Shown here piece after piece: positions 1 through 63,869 of a stretch of DNA of 64,000 bases. The notes under the pieces are model-generated. The model saw only the letters and a list, made by a program, of their open reading frames with translations. It had not been told where the DNA came from and searched no databases. This DNA comes from Cranoglanis bouderius. Its lineage: Eukaryota; Chordata; Actinopteri; Siluriformes; Cranoglanididae. The position numbers and the translations under genes are program-made. The DNA lies in assembly GCA_023630585.1 (NCBI GenBank), contig CM042551.1, forward strand, positions 5,087,501 to 5,151,500, in the 5' to 3' direction. Each line of letters begins with the position of its first letter. Position 1 is the first letter of the stretch.

Positions 1-84
1 TTTCTTGTGGTTGACTTCGGATTTTTTAACTATTGGAAAATTAGAAATGCCCTGTTCAATGGGTTTAATTTCACCCCAAATTGA

Positions 85-395
85 TCACCTGCTAATTCCC
101 ACCCACTAGCTACTTCTACCCTTTCATACAACAGCTACCAAACGGGGAGGGAGAAGGCTAACACGTGCTTCCTCCAAGACACATCAATCCAGCCAACCAA
201 ACTACTGCTCATGCTGTGTCACAAGGCAGATATCAGCCCTCTTCCACATACACAAGCTCACAGACACCCATGATTGGCTAGTTTCACTGCGATTGACAGG
301 GGAGAGAGAGTATGCCCCTCCTACACAGAGAGCATGGCCGGTTTTGCTCCCTAGGCTCTTGGCCACAGATGGCTTTGTTGCATTAGGGTCGTACA
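85..395. repeat. Interspersed repeat family B, copy 1
   Basis: Shares diverged text with 26325-26490 (ATTGGCTAG...TCACTGCGATTGACAGGGGAG here, similar words there) and, reverse-complemented, with about 9300-9540 (GGAGGAAGC...GTGTTAGCCTTC). The class is not recognised. No coding capacity. Confidence 0.55.
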
Positions 396-689
396 CCAGT
401 TGTGAACATAACAAGCAAAGTGTTTTGTACAGAATGAGACCTAAAAACATACATAAAAGCTTATCTTTATTAGTTATCTTCGTGTTGACCTGTTGCAGTT
501 AATTTATTTGAATAAATCAAATTAAGGTGTCTAATGACTTAAATCAGTTTACACATTTGTTAACTGTTGTTAAGCTTTATTGAATTCGTAAACAGTTTGC
601 TATCAGTGAGTCAGCGCAAATCATGAAAATGGCTAACACAAGAAAAGACGATACATTTTAAAAATATTTAGCCTAGTTTTATCGAGCTT

Positions 690-1314
690 CATATCTCTTG
701 GTTTAATTATTAGCCTAACATTAATTAGCTTTTTTTTTTTTTTTTTACCAAACTTTGGCTACTCGTTTAAATTTTAGCCTCGGTTTATCTAACTCTTGGC
801 TTTTAACTATTAGCCTAACTAGATTGGCTAGCTACTGGTATAGTAGCTTAGCTGGCTAATTTTAGTGTATTACTGTGTGTAAGTAGCATGGTCAGTACTT
901 CAACAGGGTTCTAACAGAAACTACATAATATGCTATGACTGACTGACAACGTTCGGAATAATGTAGTTATTATTCTGAGAATGTTCCTTTAATATTGTAC
1001 AGAATACTTGAAAGAATAGTGTTGAGGCAGCTATGAGAGAAAAGTGACAGAGCAGTGAAAGCTGTGAGACTCGATCAGGAGGAAATGCAGGTCTTCTTTC
1101 TCTCCCCGGTTTCCACCCACAGACCTGCAACAGATGGAGATGATCTACAGAGACGAGCCATCAAACCTCCATGACCTACTCACTCTATGTGTGTGTGTGT
1201 GTATGTGTGTGTGTGTGTTTTAATAATGAGCAGAAATGACATTGAGGAAGGAGAAATTTTTGTACAGTAGGGTTAGTTAATATAGGGCTGGATGTATGTG
1301 GCATGTTTGTGCTT

Positions 1315-1380
<66 letters not shown>

Positions 1381-2450
1381 CTTACTATATGCCTTGCTTC
1401 TTCATTTCTACCTCTTACACTATAATTATATAGTATAATTATATAGGTTTATCTAGCTTACTAGCCCTAACATTAACTATCTTGTTAGCATATTTGGCTT
1501 TGGAGAGATTATATTAGCCAAACTATCTACTTAAGCGTCACATAATATAATTTCTAATAGCTAGTTAGGCTAGCTGTTTCTGTTAGCTGTTAGCTGTTTT
1601 AGGCTGTTTCTATCACACAATAAACACTTGCCACCAAATGGCTTGAATCAGAGATCGATTTAATCACACAATGTAATAATTAACTGTTAACTAGCTTGCA
1701 AGCAAACTTAGCGATAGCATATAATAGTAATATAATAGTTAGCCTGAATTATTGAATTATTAGCCTAACATTAACTAGTTTGATAGCAAACCTGGCTACT
1801 GGTTTCAGTTTCAGTAGAAAGCGTTTATTTAGCATTCTATCTCTTCGTTTTTATTTATTAGTCAAACATTAACTAGCTTGTTAGCAAACTTGGCTACAGG
1901 TTTAAATCCATGATGACATAATAGTTAGACTAAGTTTAGGCTATCTATTATGTTAGCTTAGGTTTAGCCATTAGCAAGCTTGTTAGCCAACTTGGCTGCT
2001 GGTTTAAATTTCAGTACAATAATTAGCCAAGTTGATCTAGCATCTTCCTTGTCAGCGAATTTGCTTGTTAGCGAACTTGGCTATGCACAAGTCAAATACC
2101 CACATTAGAAAGATAATATTAGTCAAACTATTACTTAGCTGCTATGTAATTTAATTCCTACCAACTTTTACTAGCTAGTTTGGTCTCCCTCTGTCACACA
2201 GTAGTCCCCGGTCTGGGAAGGTGACTAGTTATGTCACAAATGACTTGAAGCATAATAGTTACTTACTGTTAACTAGCTTGTAAGCAAACATTGGTTCTGG
2301 TTTAAATTCCGCTATATAATAGTTAGCCTAGTTTTATCTAGCTTCCTAGCTACCTTGCTAGAAACCATTGCTAGCTGCTAATCAAATAGCTATGCTGTAG
2401 AGGAAATATTAGACAAGCTAACTACTTCTCTAGCTAGCTGTAATGCATTA
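690..2450. repeat. Degenerate AT-rich repeat field
   Basis: The words TTAGCCTAACATTAACTAG and GTTAGCAAACTTGGCTACTG recur in altered form near 705-760, 1450-1495, 1755-1800, 1860-1900, 1970-2005, 2050-2075 and 2265-2300, interleaved with TAGCTAGC runs. Looks like an old, eroded tandem or segmental amplification. Confidence 0.5.
1312..1375. repeat. TG/GA compound microsatellite
   Basis: A TG run passes into about 22 GA units. Confidence 0.95.
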
Positions 2451-2536
2451 CTGTGTTTACTGTGAGTGTGTGTGTGAGAGCTTGCTATTTATCATATGCT
2501 CTGCATCTCGCTCATTCATCTCTATCTCTCATGCAG

Positions 2537-54301
<51,765 letters not shown>

Positions 54302-54937
54302 CAAATTGAGACATGGGATTCAGGACTTCATCTGTACCACACGCGATATTTATTTTTTTTATGTAGCGTGCATGCGCCGGTACTGTGGCATGCATTTTTG
54401 TATTTTGTTGTGAACTTTTTAACAAAATTGCAAAGGTGCCATGATCAACCCTTGAGGAACCAAACAAAGCAGAAGTTTCCATGTGTGTGGACATTTTTAA
54501 AAAATTTTTTAATTCCTTGTTTATTCTTGTCTCTGCTCACTGTGGTGTGTGAATGAATTAATAAGCCACCTCTACATGAACCTGGCACTGATTGGCAGAC
54601 ACACCCCTCACATGGTCCGCGTTATGGGCCACTTAGTCCACGGTGTAGCAGCAGACTTTATTGTCGGTGGCATGGATGGCTTGCTTGTTTGTTTTTATGC
54701 GTAATGTAATTCTAAATTAATTTGCCACTTGAGGGATCGGCTACAGCGTTGAGGAGTACATATTTAAATATTTTATTTTTCCCTCGCCTCAACTGCAGCA
54801 GCACGCCGACGGAAGCAGTTATACCTCAGAACAGTTTTGACAAGGAAACGCCGCCCGGATCCGGTTAATTGTTCTCTTAGATGCTTTCTGTCACACGTCA
54901 GCTTCGCGGCTTCGCTCAGCTTTAATCAGTGTGTCAT

Positions 54938-54947
54938 AATAAATAAA
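54938..54947 (+). promoter_or_regulatory. col5a3: Poly(A) signal candidate 1
   Basis: Two overlapping AATAAA hexamers 640 bp after the stop, followed about 30 bp later by the GT-rich CAGGGTGGGGTGTGC. Confidence 0.45.
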
Positions 54948-55166
54948 CAGCGGTGTACGCCTCTCGTGCTTCAAGCAGGGTGGGGTGTGCACAGCAGTTT
55001 ATTAATATAAACAGTAGCCTTCACATCGTGTTGTTTTATCAGGTCAGGTAACATGGTTGCCATTTTATTAGTCCATATCTGCATGGGCTCTAGAGTTCAA
55101 TTAATATTGGTGGTTTCACTGCACAGTGTTGCTGTTCTCTGAAACACGGTTACATGCTTGTTGTTC

Positions 55167-55198
<32 letters not shown>

Positions 55199-55323
55199 TT
55201 AAATTTTTTATTTTTTTTATAAAACCCCATTACATTACTAGAGTTTTCATTTTAGTCCTGGGGTTGTATTACAAAAATGTCCTAACCTAATGGCACAAAT
55301 CATTAGAGAGGTGTTATTGAGCC

Positions 55324-55420
55324 ATCCGGGTCACGACACCAAGTTGGTAGAACTTCAGCAACGGTGAGACAGGATCCAGGAGACTGATGTTGATCTTCAG
55401 GCTCTGATGTTTATTGCCCG
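55324..55420 (-). mobile_element. LTR R-U5 / primer-site fossil (candidate)
   Basis: In minus sense, AATAAA (55415-55410) is followed about 70 nt later by TGGTGTCGTGACCCGGAT (55341-55324), which resembles a primer-binding site for tRNA-His as I recall its 3' end. No paired LTR or coding domain found nearby. Confidence 0.35.
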
Positions 55421-56249
55421 CTTCAAGAGTCTTCAGATCAGTTATTTACCAATAAATGCACAACTTCAGAAACGTTTCAGCTCAAATCTACAGATTGAAC
55501 AGGCCCAGTTACACGAATTTAATGCACGACGTGGAGGCAAAGAAACACCCGACGTGAAACGTGTAACACACACCTAGCTGTGAATTGTCCCACTTTTACT
55601 ATGATCACTTGCCAGCATTGACAAGTTAAAGCTGTCATTGATGTTTGCAGTGTGAAATTTGACTGAAAAGCTAAAAATAACCGTTAATTTTCATTAGTTA
55701 TTTTATATACGGGCAGTTAGACTCCCTGCTCTAAATCATACACAGAGATAAAGTAGTGCGATAAGATTACATTTATTTGAATGAATTATAAAAAATAGTT
55801 TTTAGAGAGAGAGAGAGAGATTGTGCGTGTGTGAATCACCTGCGTCTCTGCCGTATCTCTACTAATAATGAAGCTGTGAGTTTAACTGTATGTTACTATG
55901 GTTACAGTTGTTTATAGGCAGCGCATTAATTTAAAACGGTGATTAAACTGACCGGAATATATATACCTGTGGTAAAAGGAAACGTAATTCATTCAGTAGC
56001 TTGAAAGATCTTAATCAATCTATGTATTCATTAGAGGATATGAGCGAGAACCTAAGTCACCTTTACCATAAAGTAATGAAGTCAAAGAACATAAATGAAC
56101 AAACTTAACCAAAAATAATTTCACTAAGCAAATAATTAAAAGCAAAATGATTAAAGAGTAGAACTTTAGGAGACTAAGAACCATTAACTATCCAAATAAC
56201 CCTTGCTGGTAGGGAATTAGGGAAATGATAAATACTATAATTCTGTAAT

Positions 56250-56640
56250 GAAGAAGAAAATCTTTACATTAACAATTTCATTGGCATGCATTCAAGCCCA
56301 GAAATATGTAAGGAATAAAACTTTGGCGGCATGCTGTTATAGGGAAATAATAACCGACGGGGTGGTGTGTGTTACTGTTCATTCTTTTTCAATAGCACAC
56401 ATCTCAAAGTGTCTTATTCCTCTTACACCACAGCCTTCTGCCAATTACAATGTTTTATTTACTGAAGAAGCAGCTATAAACAGTTGTTTACTCACCAGCT
56501 TCTCGTTTTGTCGCTCCTGAAGTTAAAAGAACACGGCTTGTATACAAAAAGCGTAACATCCTTTGTCCTGAAGGTTGGCGGAAAACTGACTGTTACAAAG
56601 CGCCGACACTGGAGACTCCTTCCATAGCAATTTAACATCC
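56250..56640. repeat. Repeat family A, copy
   Basis: GGCATGCTGTTATAGGGAAA, GTTACAAAGCGCCGACACTG and GAGACTCCTTCCATA. Confidence 0.65.
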
Positions 56641-57114
56641 TCACTAAGAAAAAAGCAATGGAAAATTGTTTTCTTTGCATTTTTTTTTTTTATTTCCTTA
56701 GGGCAATAACAACAATAATCAATGTTTATTTTAACAGACTCCACTTTTTTTTTTTTTTTTTTTTACTGTAGGCCTAGTATAGGTAACTCATGGCTGTTTT
56801 AGCATAGGCCATAATTCACTTCATGATAAAAGTATAAATACATTTACCAAATACCAAAAACATTTGAAGACACGGCAACATTTAGTGAATATTTTTAACA
56901 TAACATACATAAACCGAGTAGTAAAGACGGCTCAGTCAGGCTGAGTTAAGTCAAACACATTTTTCAATAAGATGTAGTGTCTCAAAATGTGCTCTACCAA
57001 ACGGTTGAGAGGAAGGTTAAAGGGTTAAATGTAAAGTAAACATGTCCTTACAGAAAACTTCAGCATATCAAAGTTTACAGGTTTGTGTTACATAGCATTT
57101 GAATTAGCCGTTGA

Positions 57115-57260
57115 TTATACATTATGTAGCGTCTGCTGTACAGGTTCCTGAGAATGCACTGTTACTATAGAAACGATAACGTATTGAAACCGGTGCGTTA
57201 ATATAAACCTGTGATTTGCCTTGTAGCCGGAACTCCTTTCAGAGCTGAGAGTATGGTTAA
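57115..57260. repeat. Repeat family A, distal part
   Basis: ATTATGTAGCGTCTGCTGTA, GTTACTATAGAAACGATAAC and ATAAACCTGTGATTTGCCTT, as at 53604. Confidence 0.65.
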
Positions 57261-57913
57261 ATAAGTATTAGGATAGTGAATTACTGCACGTGGAAGCGTT
57301 CCGTTTAGGCTTTCCTGTATTTGACAGGATTACTGTTATATAGCTTTAACAGAACTCATCATGTTCACGTACTAAACGGATAAATTCAGGACGTTTCTGT
57401 AATACGACCCCTACCCACGGTTCACGCTTTCGTTTTTATCCACATCCTTCACCAAATGATTGTGTAAAAAAACGTGCTTTATTGTGGTGCTACAGATTTT
57501 TGTCGTTGTCGTGTTATTAATTTGTATGATTTTGCCGTGTCCCGAGAGGGCAGGATGGAGGGTAGAGGAAGAAGAGGAGCTCGACGGTGCTCAGCAAACA
57601 CCTGAAGGCTTATTCTGGTGCTAATCCTGGTGCTAATCCTTACGTAACAGTCAATATCTTGTCTAATATCTGTCCGGGGCGTGGCCGTGGCGGTGTGTGA
57701 AGTGGAAGTGGAAGCGTTTCAGTCTTTTAAGATGACAGCCTTGAATTTGTTCTCCGCCCCTTCCTGTCCTCACTGTATGTATAGTATCTGTGGTACTAAT
57801 TTTGTATACTGTACAGTTATTTACAGATTTTTGGAATTATAGCAGTTTGCTTCCTGGATGAGAAGAAAAAATCTATGTATGTAAAATGTGTTTGTAAAAA
57901 CCAATCAATGAAA

Positions 57914-57919
57914 AATAAA
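57914..57919 (+). promoter_or_regulatory. col5a3: Poly(A) signal candidate 2
   Basis: AATAAA 3.6 kb after the stop, preceded by TGTAAAATGTGTTTGTAAAA and followed by GCAGTGTGGTCAG. Confidence 0.45.
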
Positions 57920-58449
57920 TGAGCAGGAAAGCAAAGCAGTGTGGTCAGAATCGTCAAAAGGAACGGCTTTTTTATTTTATTTTTAATTTTGGGAGGATCA
58001 GAGATGGTGATGTTTTCTCTAAAGTCAAGAGACAAGCCTGTGTCTTCATTAACTGCTACCGTGCTCTCGTTCTCTCTTTCTGTTTACCTCTTCTCCCCCC
58101 CCCCCTCCATTTTTTTCATCTCCGTGTGCTTGTAATCAGCATCACTTCCCACCTCGCAGATGTAATCAACTCTGATTCACTCCCTAGTTCATTTATTTCA
58201 ATTAACTTTTGTTTCTGTCCCCAGGAGAGAGGGAGTCAGACATACAGACTGGTGTGTGTGTGTGTATGTGTGTATGTGTGTGTGTGACTGTGTATATGTG
58301 TGTGTGAGTTCATGCGTGGGTAATGAAATAGCTCTGGATTAGAAAGTGAGCCAGTGAGAATTAACCATACCTGTGGAGAAACATGATGAAATAGGGAAGG
58401 GAATTAAATATCCCTCCCACAGCCTGTCTCGCTGTCTCTCTGCCTTTTC

Positions 58450-58450
<1 letters not shown>

Positions 58451-58490
<40 letters not shown>
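58451..58490. repeat. (CA)n microsatellite
   Basis: About 20 units. Confidence 0.95.
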
Positions 58491-58494
<4 letters not shown>

Positions 58495-59233
58495 TTGTCT
58501 GACTATCATTTTGAGGACCTTGGCACAATTATTTATGCAGCTAATTAATGCTATGCTACACCATCTAACCCTAACCTTAACCTCAGCAAGCAAAAGGAAA
58601 TATTTTGGCTTTAAAAAAAAAAAAAATAATAATAAAGGCTGCAGATTTTGTTTAAAAATAAATAAATACCCCAAAAAAAAAAAGATTTTCCCTTGTAGAG
58701 ACCAGCCAAATATCCATGGTCAAAACCGTCAGGTATTCCTATCCTAGCATTTCAGTATCTTTCAATATGTTCAATAATATATTTCAATATTTGGACCACA
58801 TTTTTTTTTTTTTTTTAAGCTTTTTAATGTAAGGTACAGGTGAAAGGTGGCTAAAATTACTCACCTTACTTCAGAAACGAACAACTGACAATAAAATGTC
58901 CCCTGAACTGCTGATTCCACTTAAAACCTGCAGAAAACGTAATTCTTTTTGGTTTTCCAGATTTATACTTATCTCAATCCCTTTTCATGCTCATAGTGAT
59001 GCGGTGAGATTTAGCCTTCACTTCATCTATAACGTAAGGTACTAAAATACTAGCTTAAAATCGTAGCCAGCAGACTAAGCAGCTATGTAGCTAATGCTAA
59101 ATGTTGCTGGTTAGCGTTAACTTCCTCAAATAGACAAATCAGCTAAGGTAGATTTTTTTGGGTTGCCTGGGGAAACATTTACATGAAAAATACCTCTCAG
59201 TATTACTGCACTTTCTTCACTTTTTTTTTTTTT

Positions 59234-59393
59234 GGCGTTTGGCAGACGCCCTTATCCAGAGCGACTTACATTTAAAAAAAATTTCATCTACATCTGAAGG
59301 TTAAGGGCCTTGCTCAAGGGCCCAACGGTGGTGGCGTTTGAATTCACGACCTTCCGATCAGTATCCCGATGTCTTAACCACTGAGCTAAATCA
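59234..59393 (-). mobile_element. tRNA-derived SINE, family S2, copy 2
   Basis: Minus strand: A-box TTAGCTCAGTGGTTAAGACA matches the consensus. B-box-like GTGAATTCAAACGCC is decayed. The distal GTCGCTCTGGATAAGGGCGT is shared with 26515-26675. Confidence 0.8.
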
Positions 59394-61548
59394 GTATATT
59401 AGCTTGCAATTAACATTTGAGGTCTGCGTAGTCTGTCAGCATCATCGTCATCATCAACGTCATCCTCCTCCTCCTCAGCTGGACATTCGAGCCGTCGATC
59501 CAAATCTCACTAGCCGATAAGAGTAAATCGCTGTTAAGCCCCGCCCACACGTGAAATTTGTGCCAGAATGGCGGCCGTAAACTTACGAAGAGTAAATGAA
59601 GGGTTTGAAGGGCGTAAAGGAAAACTCTGGCAGCGCGTTCATAAACCGTGATTAGCGAAAACGAAGCTTGGAAAACTGTTAACAAAGAACGCTGTTTATT
59701 TGAAGACCATGTTACGTTTTTGCCACCGAGTTCACTGTTTTCAGTTTCAGAGGGTTTTTCTTCTTTCTCACTGTATATTTTTGTTTGTTTCTTGAAAAGT
59801 TGGCACAAATCTAGTCCCCACAGTACAATCAAGCTCAATTGTAACTAACATTGCGGTAGCAATAACAATGTGGGGTGAGACACAACACTTATGTTCTCAC
59901 AGGGGTAATGAAAATACAGCAGCGAGCAGCACATTAGCACCGACACTGCTAGACCCATCACAAAAATTTGAATATTAACATATTTAATGTGTTCCAGGTT
60001 GGACTTTAACTTCAACGTAGGGCTCAGACGGAAAAGTTCTCGGCAAGCCTCGCTCGCTCGCCCACGTTACGACTCCTCAAGGTTAGCGCCGGAGCCAGAA
60101 GGTTGCGTTTTTCTGCTCCTTCTGCTTTCTTCAACTCAATCAAATTTTTAACTCTAGCCTAATCTCAGGGGTCGGAAAGGTCATGGCGCGTGACGGACAC
60201 GGAATAGAGATGAAGCCGTAGCGCCTCTCGTTTGAGAGGACCGATACACCTACACACCCGGCCTGAATGAGAAGCAGCGCTGGTGTGGATTAGCTGCGTC
60301 CTTTGACTTCTGCTTCTCCTCTAAGTGCTGATTTTAGAATCTTAGATGAGATTGATGCGCTTGTCGTCGGGGAGGTTCGGGCTCGCTGCTCACTTATGTG
60401 CTCTGTTTATCGACGTTCATTTTCCTTCTTTTTAATTTCCACGCTCTACTTGTGAAGAAGGCCTCGCTAATTAGCTCAGGGTTCAATCAAGGAGGAAACA
60501 GTAAACAGTGCCGAGATGCTTTTGTCGGTTTTCGGTTTCCGGAGGCACGGTACTGGCCCGGGTTTTAATGCGTTACACTCAGACACGTCTCAGACGAGCC
60601 CTCACTCTACACCTATGCCGAGCTAATGCACTCGAGCCTCCCGTGTTCCTGAAGAGCTCCACTTCTTTTGTCTCTCTCCATCTACACCTCCGCGGGCTGC
60701 ATATAAACCCCATCTCCATTCCACCTTCCTCCTCCATCGCCTCATTTTCCCTCTTTACATCAGTGACAGTGATCCTAACCAAGCCGAACGTTACCATGCC
60801 ACGAGGAGAAACAGGCAAATTAAACAGACGTGCGAGGGAGGTAAAAAGAGAGAAGATATCCACGGTCCATTTATATGTTTTTTTTTTAAAAGAAAAACTC
60901 CACTTTTTTTTTTTTTCTTTTTCGGCTGCTATATCAATCGTGCAGCAGGTTTCATTTTTGTTTCATTTCTGGTGCTAAAGCGTTATATCATGAACACAAG
61001 TCAGCTGAGTGTCTCACAGCCTGTTGGACAACTAAACCTCAGTGGCGCACATTAAACTCACCGCTGCTCATTAACTCCTAACAGGGCTCGCAAATGAGTT
61101 CATCATTAGTGATTTTATGGTGTGAGTCCTAAAGCACTTACGAGAAAGGCATAAACTCAATGGTAAAAACAGGCTCATTATTATTTATGCAGGTGAGTTG
61201 TTTTTTTTCTTCTTTTCTTTCCTTAATATGCCATGTACCGTAGATGACGCTATAATGCGTAAAATTGTTCGAGACTAAATCACAACGATAACGCATCACA
61301 TCAATAAAATATCCTGCTTTCAGTTAGCCACAGTTATCAGAATCGTGTCAGTTAACATTTATTAAAAGTATATTAAAGATATATTAAATGGCGTTCATGG
61401 GGATTATGTGAAAACTCCTCAATATGTACAGCATGGCAAAGCTACAATGCCACAATGACTAAGACTTTTAAAAACAATAATAAAGCACGATGATACATAT
61501 ATTCAATAATAAACACCAGTCTGTTTACTGGTAAGCTTAAATTGTTGG

Positions 61549-61630
61549 ATTATGTGTAGCGTCCGCCGTCCGAGTCCCTGTATATTAGCTGTTACTACAG
61601 AAGTGATAACATATTCAAGAGTTTTATTAG
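61549..61630. repeat. Repeat family A, distal fragment
   Basis: GATTATGTGTAGCGTCCGCC and GTTACTACAGAAGTGATAAC. Confidence 0.6.
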
Positions 61631-63699
61631 CTTACGTCCATTGTGTAGCACAAGAAGTTAAATTCTTGAGTCTCAGCACCTCAACACAGCAGTGTATAAG
61701 GGAAAAAAGATGTATATATATATATATACACATAAGACATGTACAAATCAGGTATTCAAACAACAAGTAAGCATGAAATGAGTATTGTGAGCACAATATA
61801 TAATCTAAACCTGCAAATTAAATTACACTACTGTTAGAGCTATGGAGAAGATTCCGTGCCAGATATTTATTTCAACAATTTCGAATGAGCGAGAGTGCTG
61901 TTTCACTGAGAATTAGCACGGCTGCGATTCGGCCGATTGTGAGTGTGATACTGCTTTTATACAACTGCTCTATCAACAAGAAATTAATTTCGAGTAACTG
62001 ACATTTCAGACACAATCTGGCCAAATGTTTTGTTTTGTCGTCAATGAAAATAGTTCCCAAAGAAGCCGCAGTTCGGTAGACCACTGCGTGTTGCCATGCC
62101 AACGCACAGACAGACTGACAACACGTAGTAAGTGTAGTAACTGTTTCAGTGTAATGAAGTGTTGCTAGAATTTGAATTTTACGTAGCGACACAGACAAGC
62201 GGAGTGATACAAACAGCACTGTTGGAATATCAGCGCTCTTGGAACATCGCCTGTCCAATCAGATGAATGGACCAGGACTGACTGCTTTATAATAAAGTAA
62301 TCGCGGGGGAAACACGATTGACAGGAAGTCGTGCATTTCATTTGCGACATGCAGAAAGCATTCCACACTGAAAAGTGTGCAGAACGTTCTTTACTCTTCG
62401 GTGAAAAGCAATCAGTGAGGTTTTGCGTTTTACATGTGAAACCTTGACACCGCATTGTATTTCGTTTTCATCGCTGTGTTGGAGTTGTGTCATACTGAAA
62501 CGCAATCGCTGTACAATCACAAACCCTAAGCCATAAATGGGGGTTGTTGCTGTAGCGTTATTTTCCAGGCGGTGTCTTTGTCCATATAAGCAAACACCAT
62601 TTATGGGCTCTTTTTCCCCCAATCCTACTGCAATGAACTCTTAATCATCAAGTTTTTCATGATAAAGTGGTACTATAACTAAAATCATTACAACCCACAG
62701 CAGGAACTAGGATTTATTCTATCGCATTTAAAGCGCTAAATATCTCGTTTGCATTGACTCCACTATGTATCTTGCACTTTTTTGCTAGAAACATCAAAGA
62801 TTGCATATTCAGTAAGACAAACACCCAAAACGCATGATATTTTGCTCATGTAAAAGACTCAATCTGAGTAAATCAAGCTGATTTCTTTTGTTCTTTTGTG
62901 GGTGTTATCAAGTCTGAATATGTTTTTACAGTAAATCAGGGCCTCGGTCTCTTTGGTTTCACAATATCACAGTGTATGCTGACATTAACAGTCAAAAATC
63001 AAATGATATCAGTTGCATCTCTGATAAATGATAAACGTTTGCATCTCTCTTTCTGGAGATACAAATATTCTCTAATAACTCCAAGCTTTGCCTATAATAT
63101 AACTGCCTCCTACAGCTTTCAAGAAGCATTTCTGTCATCTCCAGTAATACTCTAATTTCTGTTTGTAAAGATAAATTGTAAAATACATGTACATGTTTTT
63201 TCATTCAATTCGATTACTAGACCCTTGCATCGCCGATTGATAATGAACAGAAACATTATTTAATAAGGCTGTCTTACCTTGCCATGAGGAAGAGCTATTC
63301 AAAACAAAACAGAACTCAAAGATAATAATAATATTCATTTTAGGCTTCATATATTTACGATTGTAAACAATCCATTTGTAAATGGATGTAAATTCGAGTG
63401 TGTGCTTATCTCCCCCACCAAAGGCGTTAATGGTCCAATCCGTGATGGGCTTAGATGCATAATTTCCATGCGGCTAATTGGGGTTGATTTAGGAGCCGGA
63501 ATGCAATCAGATTTTTCCTCAAGACAAAAAAAAAAAAAAAAAAAAAAAAAAAAAGCCAAAGAACAAAGAAAACAAAGATAATGAAAGCAAATAAAACCAG
63601 TGGTTATTAGTTAATTAGATGTTCAAAAGACACTATCTGTGCTTCATCCCTGCTGGTAGGACATGTTTTTTTTTCTTTTTTGTGTTTTTCAATGTTAGC

Positions 63700-63702
<3 letters not shown>

Positions 63703-63744
<42 letters not shown>
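63703..63744. repeat. (GA)n microsatellite
   Basis: About 21 units. Confidence 0.95.
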
Positions 63745-63747
<3 letters not shown>

Positions 63748-63869
63748 CACAGATGAAGCAAACATTGATTTAATCTATTGGATAAAGTAGTTAGCAGGAA
63801 GAGAAGATGTGCTCAGGGAAATGGGCAGGTAATCATCTCTGAGACGAAAGGATTACCAAATTTTATACC

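Larger units (their letters stand above)
1..2536 (+). other. Intron (3' part) upstream of exon 1
   Basis: I find no Gly-X-Y exon in either strand. It holds an interspersed repeat at 85-395, an AT-rich field from about 690 to 2450 built from degenerate copies of motifs such as TTAGCAAACTTGGCTAC, and TG/GA microsatellites around 1310-1375. Confidence 0.7.
54302..57920 (+). other. col5a3: Probable 3' UTR / 3' flank of col5a3
   Basis: Non-coding after the stop. Holds a long T-run (55167-55220), an LTR-like fragment on the minus strand (55324-55420) and family A pieces (56250-56640, 57115-57260). 57530-57920 looks unique and UTR-like. The transcript end is uncertain because two poly(A) candidates exist. 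Confidence 0.45.

Noticed and set aside
1081..1140. Possible missing upstream helix exon
   Set aside because: No run of Gly codons every third position in any frame within 1-2536.
57919..58287. 122-residue + strand frame after the second poly(A) candidate
   Set aside because: No domain, ends in a TG tract and contains poly-pyrimidine-derived runs.
59234..59393. tRNA gene on the minus strand
   Set aside because: The A-box is good but the B-box is decayed and the same unit recurs at 26515. Treated as a SINE.
60508..60978. 156-residue + strand frame in a GC-richer region
   Set aside because: No recognisable domain, low-complexity C-terminus with poly-Phe, and an equally open opposite strand. 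A neighbouring gene's first exon cannot be excluded.
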